The notes beneath the pieces are model-generated. The model saw only the letters and a list, made by a program, of their open reading frames with translations. It was not told where the DNA came from and searched no databases. Both the position numbers and the translations under genes were made by a program. Source: Croceibacterium xixiisoli (lineage in GTDB: Bacteria > Pseudomonadota > Alphaproteobacteria > Sphingomonadales > Sphingomonadaceae). From it: a stretch of 64,000 bases of DNA. The DNA is taken from assembly GCF_009827305.1 (NCBI RefSeq), contig NZ_WTYJ01000001.1:868001-932000 (forward strand). Direction: 5' to 3'. Below, one piece after another: positions 18,344-28,575 of this stretch; within the stretch, counting starts at the first letter, position 1, and every line of letters begins with the position of its first letter.

Positions 18344-18844
18344 GTGTCGCAGATGCCGACAGGGTACAGTGGTCAGGGCTTTTCGCTTCGCGGCGAGAAA
18401 GCACGCTACGTCCTGCCGCCAAGCTTCCGCAACACCATCGCCCCGACCGATGCCGATGCCCGCACGCTGTGCCTGGCCAAGCATGATCGCTGGGACTGCC
18501 TGACCGGTTTCGCCAAATCGCGCGTCGCGACCTTTGAGGCGCAGGCCACCCGCGAAGAACAGGCCGCCAATGCCAAGGGGCGCGATTTCGACTGGGATCA
18601 GCGCATGGCCCAGCTCTGGGGCTTCAAGGAAGTGTCCTTCGATGCCAGCGGCCGCTTCATCCTGCCTGATTCGCTCGGCCGGCTGTGCGGCATGGATGGC
18701 GGCATCTGTTTCATCGGCGGTTCGCCCTTCTTCACCCTGTGGTCCCCGGACAAGCTCTACGCCATGGATGGCAGCTGGGCCGGGCAACAGGCGCTGTGTC
18801 GGGAAGACGAGGCCGAAGCCCTGGCCAAGGCGAAGCGCAAATGA
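18344..18844 (+). CDS. mraZ: Division/cell wall cluster transcriptional repressor MraZ
   Basis: Two tandem SpoVT/AbrB-like half-domains (about 10-60 and 90-140) that form a ring-shaped oligomer binding phased repeats upstream of the dcw operon. The second domain has the typical [10 protein letters not shown] turn. 166 residues from GTG at 18344; an ATG at 18353 (MPTGYSG) is an alternative and neither has a strong ribosome site. The stop overlaps the rsmH start (ATGA). It probably represses its own operon through the repeat array at 18147-18192. Confidence 0.93.
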   Translation: MSQMPTGYSGQGFSLRGEKARYVLPPSFRNTIAPTDADARTLCLAKHDRWDCLTGFAKSRVATFEAQATREEQAANAKGRDFDWDQRMAQLWGFKEVSFDASGRFILPDSLGRLCGMDGGICFIGGSPFFTLWSPDKLYAMDGSWAGQQALCREDEAEALAKAKRK

Positions 18845-19782
18845 CGCCGCCGCATATCCCCGTCCTCCTCGAAGAGGTGCTTGCGGCGCTTGATCTGCAG
18901 CCCGGCGATGTGGTGATCGACGCCACCTTCGGCGCCGGCGGCTATACCCGCGCCTTCCTGGATGCGGGGGCGACGGTGCATGCCTTCGACCGTGATCCCG
19001 ATCCTATCGCCGCCGGGCAACAGTGGGAAGAATGCCGGGCCGATCCGCCCCGGCTGGTGCTGCATCACCGGCGCTTTTCCGAAATGGCGGATGTCATGGC
19101 GGAAGCCGGCGTCACGAAGATCGACGCTATCGTCATGGATATCGGCGTGTCGTCGATGCAGCTGGATCAGGCCGGGCGCGGCTTTGCCTTTTCCCAGGAT
19201 GGCGTGCTGGACATGACGATGAGCCAGTCCGGCCCGACGGCGGCGGATTTCCTCAACACCGCGAAAGAGGAAGACATTGCGGACGTGCTCTATCGCTTCG
19301 GCGAAGAGCGGCAGAGCCGGCGGATCGCCCGTGCGGTCGTGGCGGCGCGGCCGATCGAGCGGACCGGCCAGTTCGCCGATGTGGTGCGCAAATCGCTCGG
19401 CTATCGCCCCGGCGCGCCCAAGGATCCGGCGACGCGCAGCTTTCAGGCCGTGCGCATCCATGTGAACGGTGAACTCGATGAACTCGACGCCGGGCTCGCC
19501 GCAGCAGAGGAACTGCTGGGCGAAGGCGGGCGGCTGGCCGTGGTCAGCTTCCACAGCCTGGAAGACCGGATCGTGAAGCACTTTCTGCGCCAGGCCGCCG
19601 GGGCAACCGCGCGGGCCAACCGCTATCTGCCCGAAGCACCGCCAGAATCGGCCGCCACCTTTGCCCGTCTGACCAAGGCCATTCGTCCGTCCGACGCAGA
19701 GATCGCACGCAATCCACGGGCGCGCTCCGCCACCTTGCGCGCCGCCACCCGCTCAGCCGCTCCAGCCAGGGGGACCGTATGA
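18841..19782 (+). CDS. rsmH: 16S rRNA (cytosine-1402-N4)-methyltransferase RsmH (MraW)
   Basis: Methylates N4 of C1402 in the ribosomal P site using S-adenosylmethionine. 313 residues from ATG at 18841, starting [17 protein letters not shown], with the SAM motif [14 protein letters not shown], catalytic-region [11 protein letters not shown] and the C-terminal [14 protein letters not shown]. The longer frame upstream covers mraZ and is rejected. ATGA overlaps on both sides. Confidence 0.97.
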   Translation: MTPPHIPVLLEEVLAALDLQPGDVVIDATFGAGGYTRAFLDAGATVHAFDRDPDPIAAGQQWEECRADPPRLVLHHRRFSEMADVMAEAGVTKIDAIVMDIGVSSMQLDQAGRGFAFSQDGVLDMTMSQSGPTAADFLNTAKEEDIADVLYRFGEERQSRRIARAVVAARPIERTGQFADVVRKSLGYRPGAPKDPATRSFQAVRIHVNGELDELDAGLAAAEELLGEGGRLAVVSFHSLEDRIVKHFLRQAAGATARANRYLPEAPPESAATFARLTKAIRPSDAEIARNPRARSATLRAATRSAAPARGTV

Positions 19783-20282
19783 CACCGCAGACCCGCACAC
19801 GTCGCATTGGCTGGTTCATGGTTCTGGCCGTGTGTACCGCCTTGTATCTGCTGCTGTATCTGCGCGTTCAGGCGGTGCAGAGCGATATCGTGCGGGCCGA
19901 GCGGCAGATCGTCGCGCTCGAACGGTCGAAAGTCCTGCTGGAAACCGAATTCGCCACCCGTTCAAACCAGCAACAGCTCGATGCCTGGAACCGGGTGGAT
20001 TTCGGCTATATCGCGCCGACCGCTCGGCAGTTCGTTGAAAACGAGCGTCAGCTGGCAAGTTTCGGCACCCCGCGCGCCGTGGGTGCGCCGGATCCGATCC
20101 GCGTCGCCAGCATCGGCGCGGGTGAGGATGCACCCGAATTCCCCCGCATGGTTTCGCCCATCACCGGCCGGCCCGCAACCAGTGAAGAGCTGCCGTCCCG
20201 GCGTGAAGGCCTGACGGCGCAGGCGGACAGCGGTCACACCCGGATCCAGCTCAATGCCGTGCGCCGGGTGGTGAGCGAATGA
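19779..20282 (+). CDS. ftsL: Cell division protein FtsL
   Basis: Bitopic divisome protein that with FtsB and FtsQ activates FtsWI. 167 residues: short cytoplasmic N-terminus, one membrane helix (about 11-29), then a coiled-coil-prone segment (about 30-70) and a longer-than-usual polar periplasmic tail. Assignment rests on this layout plus position between rsmH and ftsI. ATGA overlap at both ends. Confidence 0.85.
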   Translation: MTPQTRTRRIGWFMVLAVCTALYLLLYLRVQAVQSDIVRAERQIVALERSKVLLETEFATRSNQQQLDAWNRVDFGYIAPTARQFVENERQLASFGTPRAVGAPDPIRVASIGAGEDAPEFPRMVSPITGRPATSEELPSRREGLTAQADSGHTRIQLNAVRRVVSE

Positions 20283-22000
20283 ACACTCTGGCGGCTCATC
20301 GCGCGGTGCCGTCGGGGCGTATCCGGCTGGTCGATGTTCGGCGCAGCCTGCTGATGACCGCGCGGCTGCGCGTGCTGCTGGTGTGCATGGTGTTCTTCTT
20401 CCTGGCGATCGCCGCTATGTTGCGGATCGGCTGGCTTGGCTTCGTCCAGCCGGCGCCGCAGCAGCGGTCCATGGCCGAAGCGCTGCTGCCGCCGCGCGGC
20501 GAAATCACCGATCGCAATGGCGTGCCGCTGGCGCGGGCCTTCCCGGCCTATGCGCTGTGGTACAATCCGCGCGCCATGGATGATGGCGGGGCGCCGCTGG
20601 TCAAGAGCCCGCGCGAAGTGGCTGCGCGGCTGGCCCGCATTTTCCCCGATCTGGATGAAACGGCGGTGCGGGATCAGCTGGCCGCCGGCAAGCCGGGCTA
20701 TATCCGCCACCGCCTGCTGCCCGAAGAGGCCAATCGCGTGAACGCGATCGGCGAGCTGGCGCTGGAAACCACCCAGGAAAGCGATCGTCACTATCCCCAG
20801 GGGATGCTGGCGGCCCATGTGCTCGGCTACATGGAAGAAGGCCGCGCCTATGTGGGGATGGAACAGGCGCTCGATACGCGCCTGCGCGATCCGGCCCAGC
20901 GTGGACAGCCCGTGGTCCTCTCGCTCGACGCGCGGGTTCAGGGCGCGCTCGAGGATGAACTGCGCCGTGGCATGCTCAGTGTCGACGCGCTGGGTGCGGC
21001 CGGCATCGTGCTGGACGTCGACACGGGCGAGGTGATGGCGCTGGCCTCCCTGCCCGAATTCGATCCCAACAAGCTGGATGCCGAAGGGCGCCGCAATGTC
21101 TTCAACAAGGTGACCAACCAGGTTTACGAACTGGGTTCCACCTTCAAGCCGCTGACCGTGGCCGCCGCGATCGATGCCGGTACGGTGACCGATCTGTCGC
21201 GCCGCTGGCCGGCCAATCGCCCGCTGGTGATGGGCAAGTTCCGCATTCGTGACAGCCACACGATCGGCGCCAGCCTGAACGTGCCCGAAACGCTGATGCA
21301 TTCGTCCAACATCGTCACCGCGCAGATCGCCGATGAGCTGGGCGCTGCCCGGCTGAAGCAGGTGATGGCCGATCTGGGCATGAACGAACGGCCCTATATC
21401 GAACTGCCCGCGCGCGGTTACCCGATCTGGGACAAGGGCGAATGGCCCCGCCTGAAGGCAATGACGGTCAGCTATGGCCATGGCGTTGCCATCACCCCGC
21501 TGCACCTCGCCTCTGCCTATGCCGCGATGGTCAATGGCGGTGTGTGGCGCCCGACCACGCTGATGAAGCTGGAACCCGGCGCCGCCCCCGAAGGGCGCCG
21601 CGTGTTCAAGCAGAGCACCAGCGCGCGGATGAACCAGCTGCTGCGCATGATTGCCAAATATGGCACGGGCCGCAATGCCGACGCCCCGGGCTTCCGCATT
21701 GGCGGCAAGACGGGCAGCGCCGAAAAGCCGGGCGGCAGCGCCGGCTATCGCCGCACGACGCTGGTTTCCACCTTTGCCGCCGCCTTCCCGATGGACAAGC
21801 CGCGGTTCGTGGTGATCATCATGCTCGATGAACCCAAGGGCACGATGGCCAGTTCCTTCCAGCGGACGGCCGCCTACAACGCCGCGCCGATCGTGGCCAA
21901 GCTGGTGCCGCGCATCGGCCCGATGCTGGGCGTGCTGCCGGATGACACGCGCGATATCGATCTGACCGATCTCGATCCGCTGGTGGGCAAGGGCCGCTGA
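20279..22000 (+). CDS. ftsI: Peptidoglycan D,D-transpeptidase FtsI (PBP3)
   Basis: Septal class B penicillin-binding protein cross-linking new peptidoglycan. 573 residues: membrane anchor at about 20-45, a non-catalytic pedestal domain, and the transpeptidase domain. Active-site motifs are S287-T-F-K290, S342-S-N344 and K477-T-G-S480. It starts in a 4-base overlap with ftsL; its stop overlaps the murE start (TGATG). Confidence 0.96.
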   Translation: MNTLAAHRAVPSGRIRLVDVRRSLLMTARLRVLLVCMVFFFLAIAAMLRIGWLGFVQPAPQQRSMAEALLPPRGEITDRNGVPLARAFPAYALWYNPRAMDDGGAPLVKSPREVAARLARIFPDLDETAVRDQLAAGKPGYIRHRLLPEEANRVNAIGELALETTQESDRHYPQGMLAAHVLGYMEEGRAYVGMEQALDTRLRDPAQRGQPVVLSLDARVQGALEDELRRGMLSVDALGAAGIVLDVDTGEVMALASLPEFDPNKLDAEGRRNVFNKVTNQVYELGSTFKPLTVAAAIDAGTVTDLSRRWPANRPLVMGKFRIRDSHTIGASLNVPETLMHSSNIVTAQIADELGAARLKQVMADLGMNERPYIELPARGYPIWDKGEWPRLKAMTVSYGHGVAITPLHLASAYAAMVNGGVWRPTTLMKLEPGAAPEGRRVFKQSTSARMNQLLRMIAKYGTGRNADAPGFRIGGKTGSAEKPGGSAGYRRTTLVSTFAAAFPMDKPRFVVIIMLDEPKGTMASSFQRTAAYNAAPIVAKLVPRIGPMLGVLPDDTRDIDLTDLDPLVGKGR

Positions 22001-23469
22001 TGAAGCTGGCGGCGCTCTCGGCTGCGGCGGGCATGACGGCTTCGGCCCATGCCGACGCGGTGGTGACCGGCTTCGCCATCGACCATCGCAAGGTCGCGCC
22101 CGGCACCATCTTCGGTGCGTTTCAGGGTGGCCGCGTGAATGGGGAAGATTTCATCCCCGCCGCCATCGCCGCCGGGGCCATTGCCGTGGTCGCCCGCCCC
22201 GAAGCGCGCGTGGAAGGCGCCGCCCATCTTGCCGATCCGCAGCCGCGCCGCGCCTTTGCCCATCTGGCCGCGCAATTCTTCCGCCCGGTGCCCGATACGA
22301 TCGTCGCGGTGACCGGCACCAATGGCAAGACCTCGGTCGCGGAAATGACCCGCCAGATCTGGCGGATCGCCGGCTTCAGCGCCGCCTCCATCGGCACGCT
22401 GGGTGTGACCACCCCCGACGAAAGCGTATCGACCGGGCTGACCACGCCGGACATCGTCACTTTCCTGGCCACCATGGCCGGCCTGTCTCGCGAAGGGGTG
22501 ACGCATGTCGCCTATGAGGCGTCGAGCCACGGCCTCACCCAGTTCCGCAACGAAGGGCTGCGCGTCGCTGCGGGCGCCTTCACCAATCTGTCGCGCGATC
22601 ATCTCGATTATCATGCCGACATGGATGATTACTTCGCGGCCAAGATGCGGCTGTTCGGCGACGTGGTCGATGCCGGCGGCACCGCCGTGATCTGGGCCGA
22701 TGTCGCCTGGAGCGACCGCGCGTGCGATGCGGCGGCAGCGCGTGGCCTCGCGCTGCTGCGCGTGGGTGAACGGGGCGATGGCATCACCCTGCTGGCGCGC
22801 ACGCCCGGGCATCTGGGCCAGACCTTGCAACTGCGCCATGCCGGGCAGGAATACGCCGTGACGCTGCCCTTGATCGGCGCCTATCAGGCCGCCAATGCGC
22901 TGGTTGCGGCGGGGCTGGTCATTGCCACCGGGGGAAACGCTGCGGCCGTGTTCGATGCGCTGGGCCGGTTGCAGCCGGTACGCGGCCGACTGGAACGCGC
23001 CGCCATCACCGCCACCGGCGCGCCGGTTTATGTCGATTACGCCCATACGCCCGACGGGCTGAGCGCCGCCATTGCTGCCCTGCGTCCGCATGTGGCAGGG
23101 CGGCTGATTACCGTGTTCGGCGCCGGTGGAGATCGCGACCCGGGCAAGCGCGCGCCCATGGGCGAAGCGGCGCTGGCGGGCAGTGATCTGGTGATTGTCA
23201 CCGATGACAATCCACGCGGTGAAGATCCGGCCGTGATCCGCGCGGCGGTGTTGCGCGGTGCGCCGGGGGCACAGGAAATCGGGGATCGGCGTCAGGCCAT
23301 CGCAGCGGCCATCGCTGAAGCAGGCAGCACGGACATCGTGCTGATCGCGGGGAAGGGGCATGAACAGGGGCAGATTGTGGGCGCGGGCGAAAATCTGCGC
23401 GTTCTGCCCTTCGATGATGTATCGGTCGCTCGCGAATGCGCCGGCCAGATGGCAGGAATGAACCCATGA
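22000..23469 (+). CDS. murE: UDP-MurNAc-tripeptide ligase MurE, meso-diaminopimelate type
   Basis: Adds the third residue to UDP-MurNAc-L-Ala-D-Glu. 489 residues with the ATP loop GTNGKTSVAE and the motif DNPRGEDP; the DNPR tetrad specifies meso-diaminopimelate rather than lysine, so the wall is the usual Gram-negative A1-gamma type. Begins with ATG sharing its A with the ftsI stop codon and overlaps murF by four bases. Confidence 0.96.
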   Translation: MKLAALSAAAGMTASAHADAVVTGFAIDHRKVAPGTIFGAFQGGRVNGEDFIPAAIAAGAIAVVARPEARVEGAAHLADPQPRRAFAHLAAQFFRPVPDTIVAVTGTNGKTSVAEMTRQIWRIAGFSAASIGTLGVTTPDESVSTGLTTPDIVTFLATMAGLSREGVTHVAYEASSHGLTQFRNEGLRVAAGAFTNLSRDHLDYHADMDDYFAAKMRLFGDVVDAGGTAVIWADVAWSDRACDAAAARGLALLRVGERGDGITLLARTPGHLGQTLQLRHAGQEYAVTLPLIGAYQAANALVAAGLVIATGGNAAAVFDALGRLQPVRGRLERAAITATGAPVYVDYAHTPDGLSAAIAALRPHVAGRLITVFGAGGDRDPGKRAPMGEAALAGSDLVIVTDDNPRGEDPAVIRAAVLRGAPGAQEIGDRRQAIAAAIAEAGSTDIVLIAGKGHEQGQIVGAGENLRVLPFDDVSVARECAGQMAGMNP

Positions 23470-24923
23470 ACGCCTTGCCCGTGACGATCCGCTGGCCCCG
23501 CAGCCCCGCCGATGCGCGCCCGTTGGCGCTCTGGACGGCTGCCGAAATTGCTGCCGCCACCGGCGGTGTGGCAAGCGGGGATTTTCAGCTCAGCGGTGTA
23601 GAAACCGATTCCCGCGATGTCCGCTCCGGCGATCTGTTCGTGGCGCTGAAGGGCGATGCGATGGATGGGCACGCCTTTCTGGACAAGGCCTTTGCCAATG
23701 GCGCGGCCGCAGCGCTGGTGGATCGCCCGATCGCCCGCCCGCATGTGCTGGTGGCCGACACCAGCCTGGCCTTGGCCCAGCTTGCCGCCGCCGCCCGCGC
23801 GCGCGCATCGGCGCGGATCGTCGGGGTTACCGGATCGGTCGGCAAGACGGGGGTCAAGGAAGCCATTTTCGCCGCGCTGGAACGCAGCAGCCGGGGCGCG
23901 GCCCATCGGTCAGTGCGCAGCTACAACAATCATGTCGGCGTGCCGCTCAGCCTGGCGCGGATGCCGGCGCGCAGCGCCTATGGCGTGTTCGAAATGGGCA
24001 TGAACCACGCGGGCGAAATCGCGGCCCTGACCACGCAGGTTCGCCCGCATGTCGCGGTGATCACCACCATCGCGCCCGCCCACATCGAAAATCTGGGCAG
24101 TGAAGCGGCGATTGCCGATGCCAAGGCGGAAATTTTCGCCGGGCTGGAGCCAGGCGGCACGGCGGTGATTCCGGCCGACAGCCCGCATTTTGCCCGTTTG
24201 CGCGATGCGGCGCTGGCTTGCGGCGCCCGCGTGCTGTCCTTCGGCAGTTCGCCGGACGCGGACGTGCGCCTGCTCGATGCCATTCCGGTCGCCAATGGCG
24301 GATCGCTGGTGACGGCGGTGCTGGAAGACCGGCAGCTGTGCTATTCGGTCGCCGAACCCGGTGCCCATTGGGTCGCCAATTCGCTGGCGGTGATGGCGGC
24401 CGTCCATGCCGCGCGCGGCGATCTGGGGGCAGCGGGGCTCGCGCTGGCGGAAATGGGCGGGTTGAAGGGGCGCGGGGCGCGGCTGCGTGTCGCCGTGCCG
24501 GGCGGCCACGCGCTGATGATCGATGAAAGCTACAACGCCAACCCGGCATCGATGCGCGCCACGCTGGCGCAATTGGGCCAGACGCCCGCATCGCGCCGCG
24601 TGGTCGTGCTGGGCAGCATGCGCGAACTGGGCGAATTCGGCCCGGCCTTCCATGCCCAGCTGGCCGATCCGATCGCGGCCGCCGGGGTCGATTTCGCGGT
24701 GCTGGTCGGTGAAGAGATGGCGGCGCTCGCGCGTGAACTGGGGAAACCCCAGGTTGCCGCGCTTGGCAAGCCGGCCGGCTTTGTCCATTGCGACGGGCCG
24801 GGCGAGGCTATCGCCGCGTTGGAGGAATTTGGTCTTAACAGCGGGGATGCTGTGCTCGTAAAGGGCTCCAATTCGGTGGGTCTTGGGCGGGTCGTTGCCC
24901 ATTTCGCTGCCAGGGAAGGCTGA
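23466..24923 (+). CDS. murF: UDP-MurNAc-tripeptide:D-Ala-D-Ala ligase MurF
   Basis: Completes the UDP-MurNAc-pentapeptide. 485 residues from ATG at 23466 (MNALPVTIRW), chosen because it overlaps the murE stop as ATGA; the frame stays open ten codons further up. It shows the ATP loop GVTGSVGKTGVKE, with TGSVGKTG replacing the more common TGSNGKT, then EMGMNHAGEI and IDESYNANPASM, both MurF hallmarks. A 9-base gap separates it from mraY, the first non-overlapping junction of the cluster. Confidence 0.95.
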   Translation: MNALPVTIRWPRSPADARPLALWTAAEIAAATGGVASGDFQLSGVETDSRDVRSGDLFVALKGDAMDGHAFLDKAFANGAAAALVDRPIARPHVLVADTSLALAQLAAAARARASARIVGVTGSVGKTGVKEAIFAALERSSRGAAHRSVRSYNNHVGVPLSLARMPARSAYGVFEMGMNHAGEIAALTTQVRPHVAVITTIAPAHIENLGSEAAIADAKAEIFAGLEPGGTAVIPADSPHFARLRDAALACGARVLSFGSSPDADVRLLDAIPVANGGSLVTAVLEDRQLCYSVAEPGAHWVANSLAVMAAVHAARGDLGAAGLALAEMGGLKGRGARLRVAVPGGHALMIDESYNANPASMRATLAQLGQTPASRRVVVLGSMRELGEFGPAFHAQLADPIAAAGVDFAVLVGEEMAALARELGKPQVAALGKPAGFVHCDGPGEAIAALEEFGLNSGDAVLVKGSNSVGLGRVVAHFAAREG

Positions 24924-24932
24924 ACCGCTCAC

Positions 24933-26003
24933 ATGCTGTATCTGATTGCTCAATGGCTTGAATTCGAAGGCCTGTTGAATCTGGTGCGTTACCAGACATT
25001 TCGCGCCGGCGCCGCGCTGCTGACAGCGCTGCTGCTGGGGCTGGTGATCGGCCCGCGTTTCATCGCCATGCTGCGCGTGCGGCAGGGCAAGGGCCAGCCG
25101 ATCCGCAGCGACGGCCCGCAAACCCACCAGGCCAAGGTCGGCACGCCCACCATGGGTGGGCTGATGATCCTTACCTCGCTTCTGGTATCGATGCTGCTGT
25201 GGATGGATCCGTTCAACCCCTTCGTCTGGGCCTGCATGGCGGTGACGGCGGGCTTCGGCCTGATCGGCTTCCTCGATGATTTCGACAAGGTGACCAAGCG
25301 CAGCCACAAGGGCGTATCCGCCCGGGTGCGGTTGCTGTGCGAATTCGCCGTGGCCGGTGTCGCGGCCTGGATCATCGTCAGCCAGATCAACACCAATCTC
25401 TATGTGCCCTTCTTCTCCGACCGGGCGATCCCGCTCGGCCCGTTCTATTATGTCTTCGCCGCCACCTTCATTGTCGGCTTCGGCAATGCGGTGAACCTGA
25501 CGGACGGGCTGGACGGGCTGGCGACCATGCCGGTGGTGATCGCGGCCGGGGCGTTTCTGCTGATCTGCTATCTGGTCGGCCGCGTCGACTATTCGGCCTA
25601 TCTGGGCATTCCGCATGTGCCGGGCGCGGGCGAACTGGCGATCTTCTGCGCCGGGATCATGGGCGCGGGCCTCGCCTTCCTGTGGTTCAATGCCCCGCCG
25701 GCGGCCGTATTCATGGGCGATACCGGTTCGCTCGCCCTGGGCGGCGCGCTGGGTGCCATCGCCGTGGCGGCCCATCATGAAATCGTGCTGCTGATCATCG
25801 GCGGGCTGTTCGTGATGGAAACTGCCAGCGTCATCATCCAGGTTTTCTGGTTCAAGCGCACGGGCAAGCGGATCTTCCGCATGGCGCCGATCCATCATCA
25901 CTTCGAACAACTCGGCTGGCGTGAATCGACCGTGGTGATCCGTTTCTGGATCATCGCCATCGTGCTGGCTGTCGTTGGCCTGGCGACGCTGAAGCTGCGA
26001 TGA
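24933..26003 (+). CDS. mraY: Phospho-MurNAc-pentapeptide translocase MraY
   Basis: Transfers phospho-MurNAc-pentapeptide to undecaprenyl phosphate, forming lipid I at the cytoplasmic face of the inner membrane. 356 residues with about ten membrane helices. The family motifs [13 protein letters not shown], the aspartate-rich [18 protein letters not shown] and the C-terminal MAPIHHHFE are all present. Its stop overlaps the murD start. Confidence 0.97.
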   Translation: MLYLIAQWLEFEGLLNLVRYQTFRAGAALLTALLLGLVIGPRFIAMLRVRQGKGQPIRSDGPQTHQAKVGTPTMGGLMILTSLLVSMLLWMDPFNPFVWACMAVTAGFGLIGFLDDFDKVTKRSHKGVSARVRLLCEFAVAGVAAWIIVSQINTNLYVPFFSDRAIPLGPFYYVFAATFIVGFGNAVNLTDGLDGLATMPVVIAAGAFLLICYLVGRVDYSAYLGIPHVPGAGELAIFCAGIMGAGLAFLWFNAPPAAVFMGDTGSLALGGALGAIAVAAHHEIVLLIIGGLFVMETASVIIQVFWFKRTGKRIFRMAPIHHHFEQLGWRESTVVIRFWIIAIVLAVVGLATLKLR

Positions 26004-27358
26004 TCACCTCCCCGCTCTTTTCCGGCAAACGCTTTGCCGTGCTGGGGCTTGCCCGTTCGGGCATGACCGCCGCCGAAGCCTTGCTGGCGAGCGGCGCCTA
26101 TGTGATTGCCTGGGATCGGCGCGAAGATCCGCGCGAAGAACTCGCCGGGCGGGCAGAGATCGCCGATCCGATGGTGATCGACCTGGCCGGGCTCGATGGT
26201 GTGGTGCTGTCCCCCGGCGTGCCGCTCAACACCCATCCGATCGCCGATCGGGCCCGCGCAGCCGGTGTGCCGCTGATCAGCGATATCGAGCTTTTCGCCC
26301 AGGCCCGCGCTTCGCTGCCCGCGCACAAGGTGGTCGGGATCACCGGCACCAACGGCAAATCGACCACCACTGCGTTGGTGCGCCATCTGTTCGATGCGGC
26401 CGGCGTGCCGACGCTGATGGGTGGCAATATCGGCCTGCCGATCCTGGGGCAGGATCCGCTGCCGGCCGGCGGCGTCTATGTGCTCGAACTGTCCAGCTAT
26501 CAGATCGACCTGACCCGATCGCTCGCCTGCGATGCGGCGGGGCTCACCAATATCACGCCCGATCACCTGGACCGCTACGACGGTTTCGATGCCTATGCCG
26601 CGTCCAAGGCGCGACTGTTTGCCATGCAGCAGACGGAACAGTTCGCGGTGTTCGGGTGTGAGGATGAACCCACCTGCACCGTTCAGCGGACAGAGCAGGC
26701 CCGCCGCGCCGAGGCGCGCGCGCCCTGCGTGAACCTGGCTGAATGGGCCGCGCTGCAACCGGCCTGGCCATCGCTGCAGGGTCCGCACAATCTCCAGAAC
26801 GCGGGCATCGCCGCCGCGCTGGCGATGGAATGCGGGCTCAGCCGCGATCAGGTGCTGGCCGGTTTCGCCAGCTTCGGTGGCCTGTCGCACCGGATGGAGC
26901 GGCTGGGCGAATATGCCGGCGTGCTGTTCATCAACGACAGCAAGGCCACCAATCCCGCCTCCACCGCGCCCGCATTGGCCGCCTATCCGCCAGCCCCCGC
27001 GCGGCGGCTGCACTGGATCTGCGGCGGCCTGCCCAAGGGGGACGGGCTGGAGGAATGCGAAGCGCATTTCGGCAATGTCGCGGCCGCCTATACCATTGGC
27101 GAAGCCGGGCCGCGTTTCGCTGAACTGCTCGCGCCGCACATGCCGGTCCAGCGCTGCGAAATGCTGGCCGAGGCGGTGTGCCGCGCCGTCGCTGCGGCGG
27201 TGCCGGGCGATGTCGTGCTGTTCAGCCCGGCCTGCGCCAGTTTCGACCAGTTTCGCGATTATGAGGTTCGCGGCGACACTTTCCGCCGCCTGGTGGAAGA
27301 AATCGCCGGTCGGCAACCCGGTGACCCCGACAACTGCGGAACGAAGGTGACAGCATGA
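26000..27358 (+). CDS. murD: UDP-MurNAc-L-alanine:D-glutamate ligase MurD
   Basis: Adds D-glutamate to UDP-MurNAc-L-Ala. 452 residues with the ATP loop [14 protein letters not shown], the ELSSYQ motif and [11 protein letters not shown], typical of MurD rather than MurC/E/F. ATGA overlaps link it to mraY and ftsW. Confidence 0.95.
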   Translation: MITSPLFSGKRFAVLGLARSGMTAAEALLASGAYVIAWDRREDPREELAGRAEIADPMVIDLAGLDGVVLSPGVPLNTHPIADRARAAGVPLISDIELFAQARASLPAHKVVGITGTNGKSTTTALVRHLFDAAGVPTLMGGNIGLPILGQDPLPAGGVYVLELSSYQIDLTRSLACDAAGLTNITPDHLDRYDGFDAYAASKARLFAMQQTEQFAVFGCEDEPTCTVQRTEQARRAEARAPCVNLAEWAALQPAWPSLQGPHNLQNAGIAAALAMECGLSRDQVLAGFASFGGLSHRMERLGEYAGVLFINDSKATNPASTAPALAAYPPAPARRLHWICGGLPKGDGLEECEAHFGNVAAAYTIGEAGPRFAELLAPHMPVQRCEMLAEAVCRAVAAAVPGDVVLFSPACASFDQFRDYEVRGDTFRRLVEEIAGRQPGDPDNCGTKVTA

Positions 27359-28575
27359 CAGCCGCGCGCCCCTATCTTCCGCAATTGCGGACCAGCTTCG
27401 CCGATGCACGCTACCCCGGTGGGCGGCAGCGCCAACTGGCTGTCTGGTGGAACGAGATCGACCGGACTTTGCTGGTCCTGGTGCTGCTGGTCATGGCGAT
27501 CGGCATCGTCGCGGTCGGCGCGGCATCCCCCTCCAGCGCCCGCCGGCTTTCCAAGACCGACGTGAAGCTGGAAGATCTCTATTTCCTCTGGTTGCATCTG
27601 CGCTTCATGGCGCTGGGCCTGCTGGTGATGTTCGCCACGGCCATGGTGCCACAGAATCTGATGCGGCGCGGCTGCATCCTGCTGGCGGCGGCCATGCTGG
27701 TGGCGCTGCTGCTGGTGCCGATCGTCGGTGGGGAAGTGAATGGCGCCCGCCGCTGGCTGAATGTCGGCATATCCTTTCAGCCGAGCGAGTTTCTCAAGCC
27801 TGCCTTTGCCGTAACCGTCGCCTGGATGCTGGCCTGGCGCGTGCGTGATCCCAGCCTGCCGGTGATTTCGCTCAGCGCCGCCACCGTGGGGCTGATCGTG
27901 GCGCTGCTGATGCTGCAGCCCAACCTGGGCGATGCCATCCTGTTTGCCGGCGCCTGGTTTGTGCTGGTTATGGTGGCCGGCCTGCAGTTGCAGCGGATCG
28001 GCATTCTGGCGGCCTGTTCCACGGCGGCGCTGACGCTGGCCTACCTGTTCTATGACAATGCCCGCCACCGCATCGACAGCTTCATCGGCGGCGGAACGGC
28101 CTATGATCAGGTCGATCTGGCCAGCCGCACCCTGCTCGGCGGCGGCTGGACGGGCAGCGGGTTCTGGATGGGCACCAACAAGATGAGCCTGCCCGAAGCG
28201 CACACCGACTACATCTTCTCCGTCATCGGGGAAGAATTCGGCCTGCTGATCTGCGCGCTGGTGGTGATGCTCTATCTGGCGATCGTGATGCGCGTGCTGA
28301 TGCGCATGATGAACGAGGAAAACCTGTTCATCGTGCTGGCCACGGCGGGTCTGATCGCGCTGTTCGGCGGGCAGGCCTTCATCAACATCATGGTCAATCT
28401 GCAGCTGTTTCCTTCCAAGGGGATGACCTTGCCGCTGATCAGCTACGGCGGTTCGTCCTATGTGGCGCAATGCTTTGTCGTGGGGCTGCTGCTGACGATC
28501 ACGCGCCGCAACCCCTGTCTGGAGCGGGAGAAGTTCGACTGGCGGGCCGCGTTCGAAAAGGATTCGGTACTATGA
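27355..28575 (+). CDS. ftsW: Lipid II polymerase FtsW (SEDS family)
   Basis: Septal peptidoglycan glycosyltransferase working with FtsI. 406 residues with a long cytoplasmic N-terminus (about 35 residues) followed by about ten membrane helices. SEDS hallmarks visible are GARRWL near residue 130, FQPSEFLKPAF, LPEAHTDYIFSVIGEEFG and PLISYGGSS near the end. The last stretch forms a short cytoplasmic tail. Overlaps murG by four bases. Confidence 0.95.
   Translation: MTAARPYLPQLRTSFADARYPGGRQRQLAVWWNEIDRTLLVLVLLVMAIGIVAVGAASPSSARRLSKTDVKLEDLYFLWLHLRFMALGLLVMFATAMVPQNLMRRGCILLAAAMLVALLLVPIVGGEVNGARRWLNVGISFQPSEFLKPAFAVTVAWMLAWRVRDPSLPVISLSAATVGLIVALLMLQPNLGDAILFAGAWFVLVMVAGLQLQRIGILAACSTAALTLAYLFYDNARHRIDSFIGGGTAYDQVDLASRTLLGGGWTGSGFWMGTNKMSLPEAHTDYIFSVIGEEFGLLICALVVMLYLAIVMRVLMRMMNEENLFIVLATAGLIALFGGQAFINIMVNLQLFPSKGMTLPLISYGGSSYVAQCFVVGLLLTITRRNPCLEREKFDWRAAFEKDSVL

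Noticed and set aside
23910-25910. Minus-strand open frame of 666 codons across murF and mraY
   Set aside because: A high-G+C shadow of two certain genes; His/Arg/Gln-rich composition and no recognisable domain. The same applies to other long antisense frames over the dcw cluster, ftsZ, obgE and cysI.
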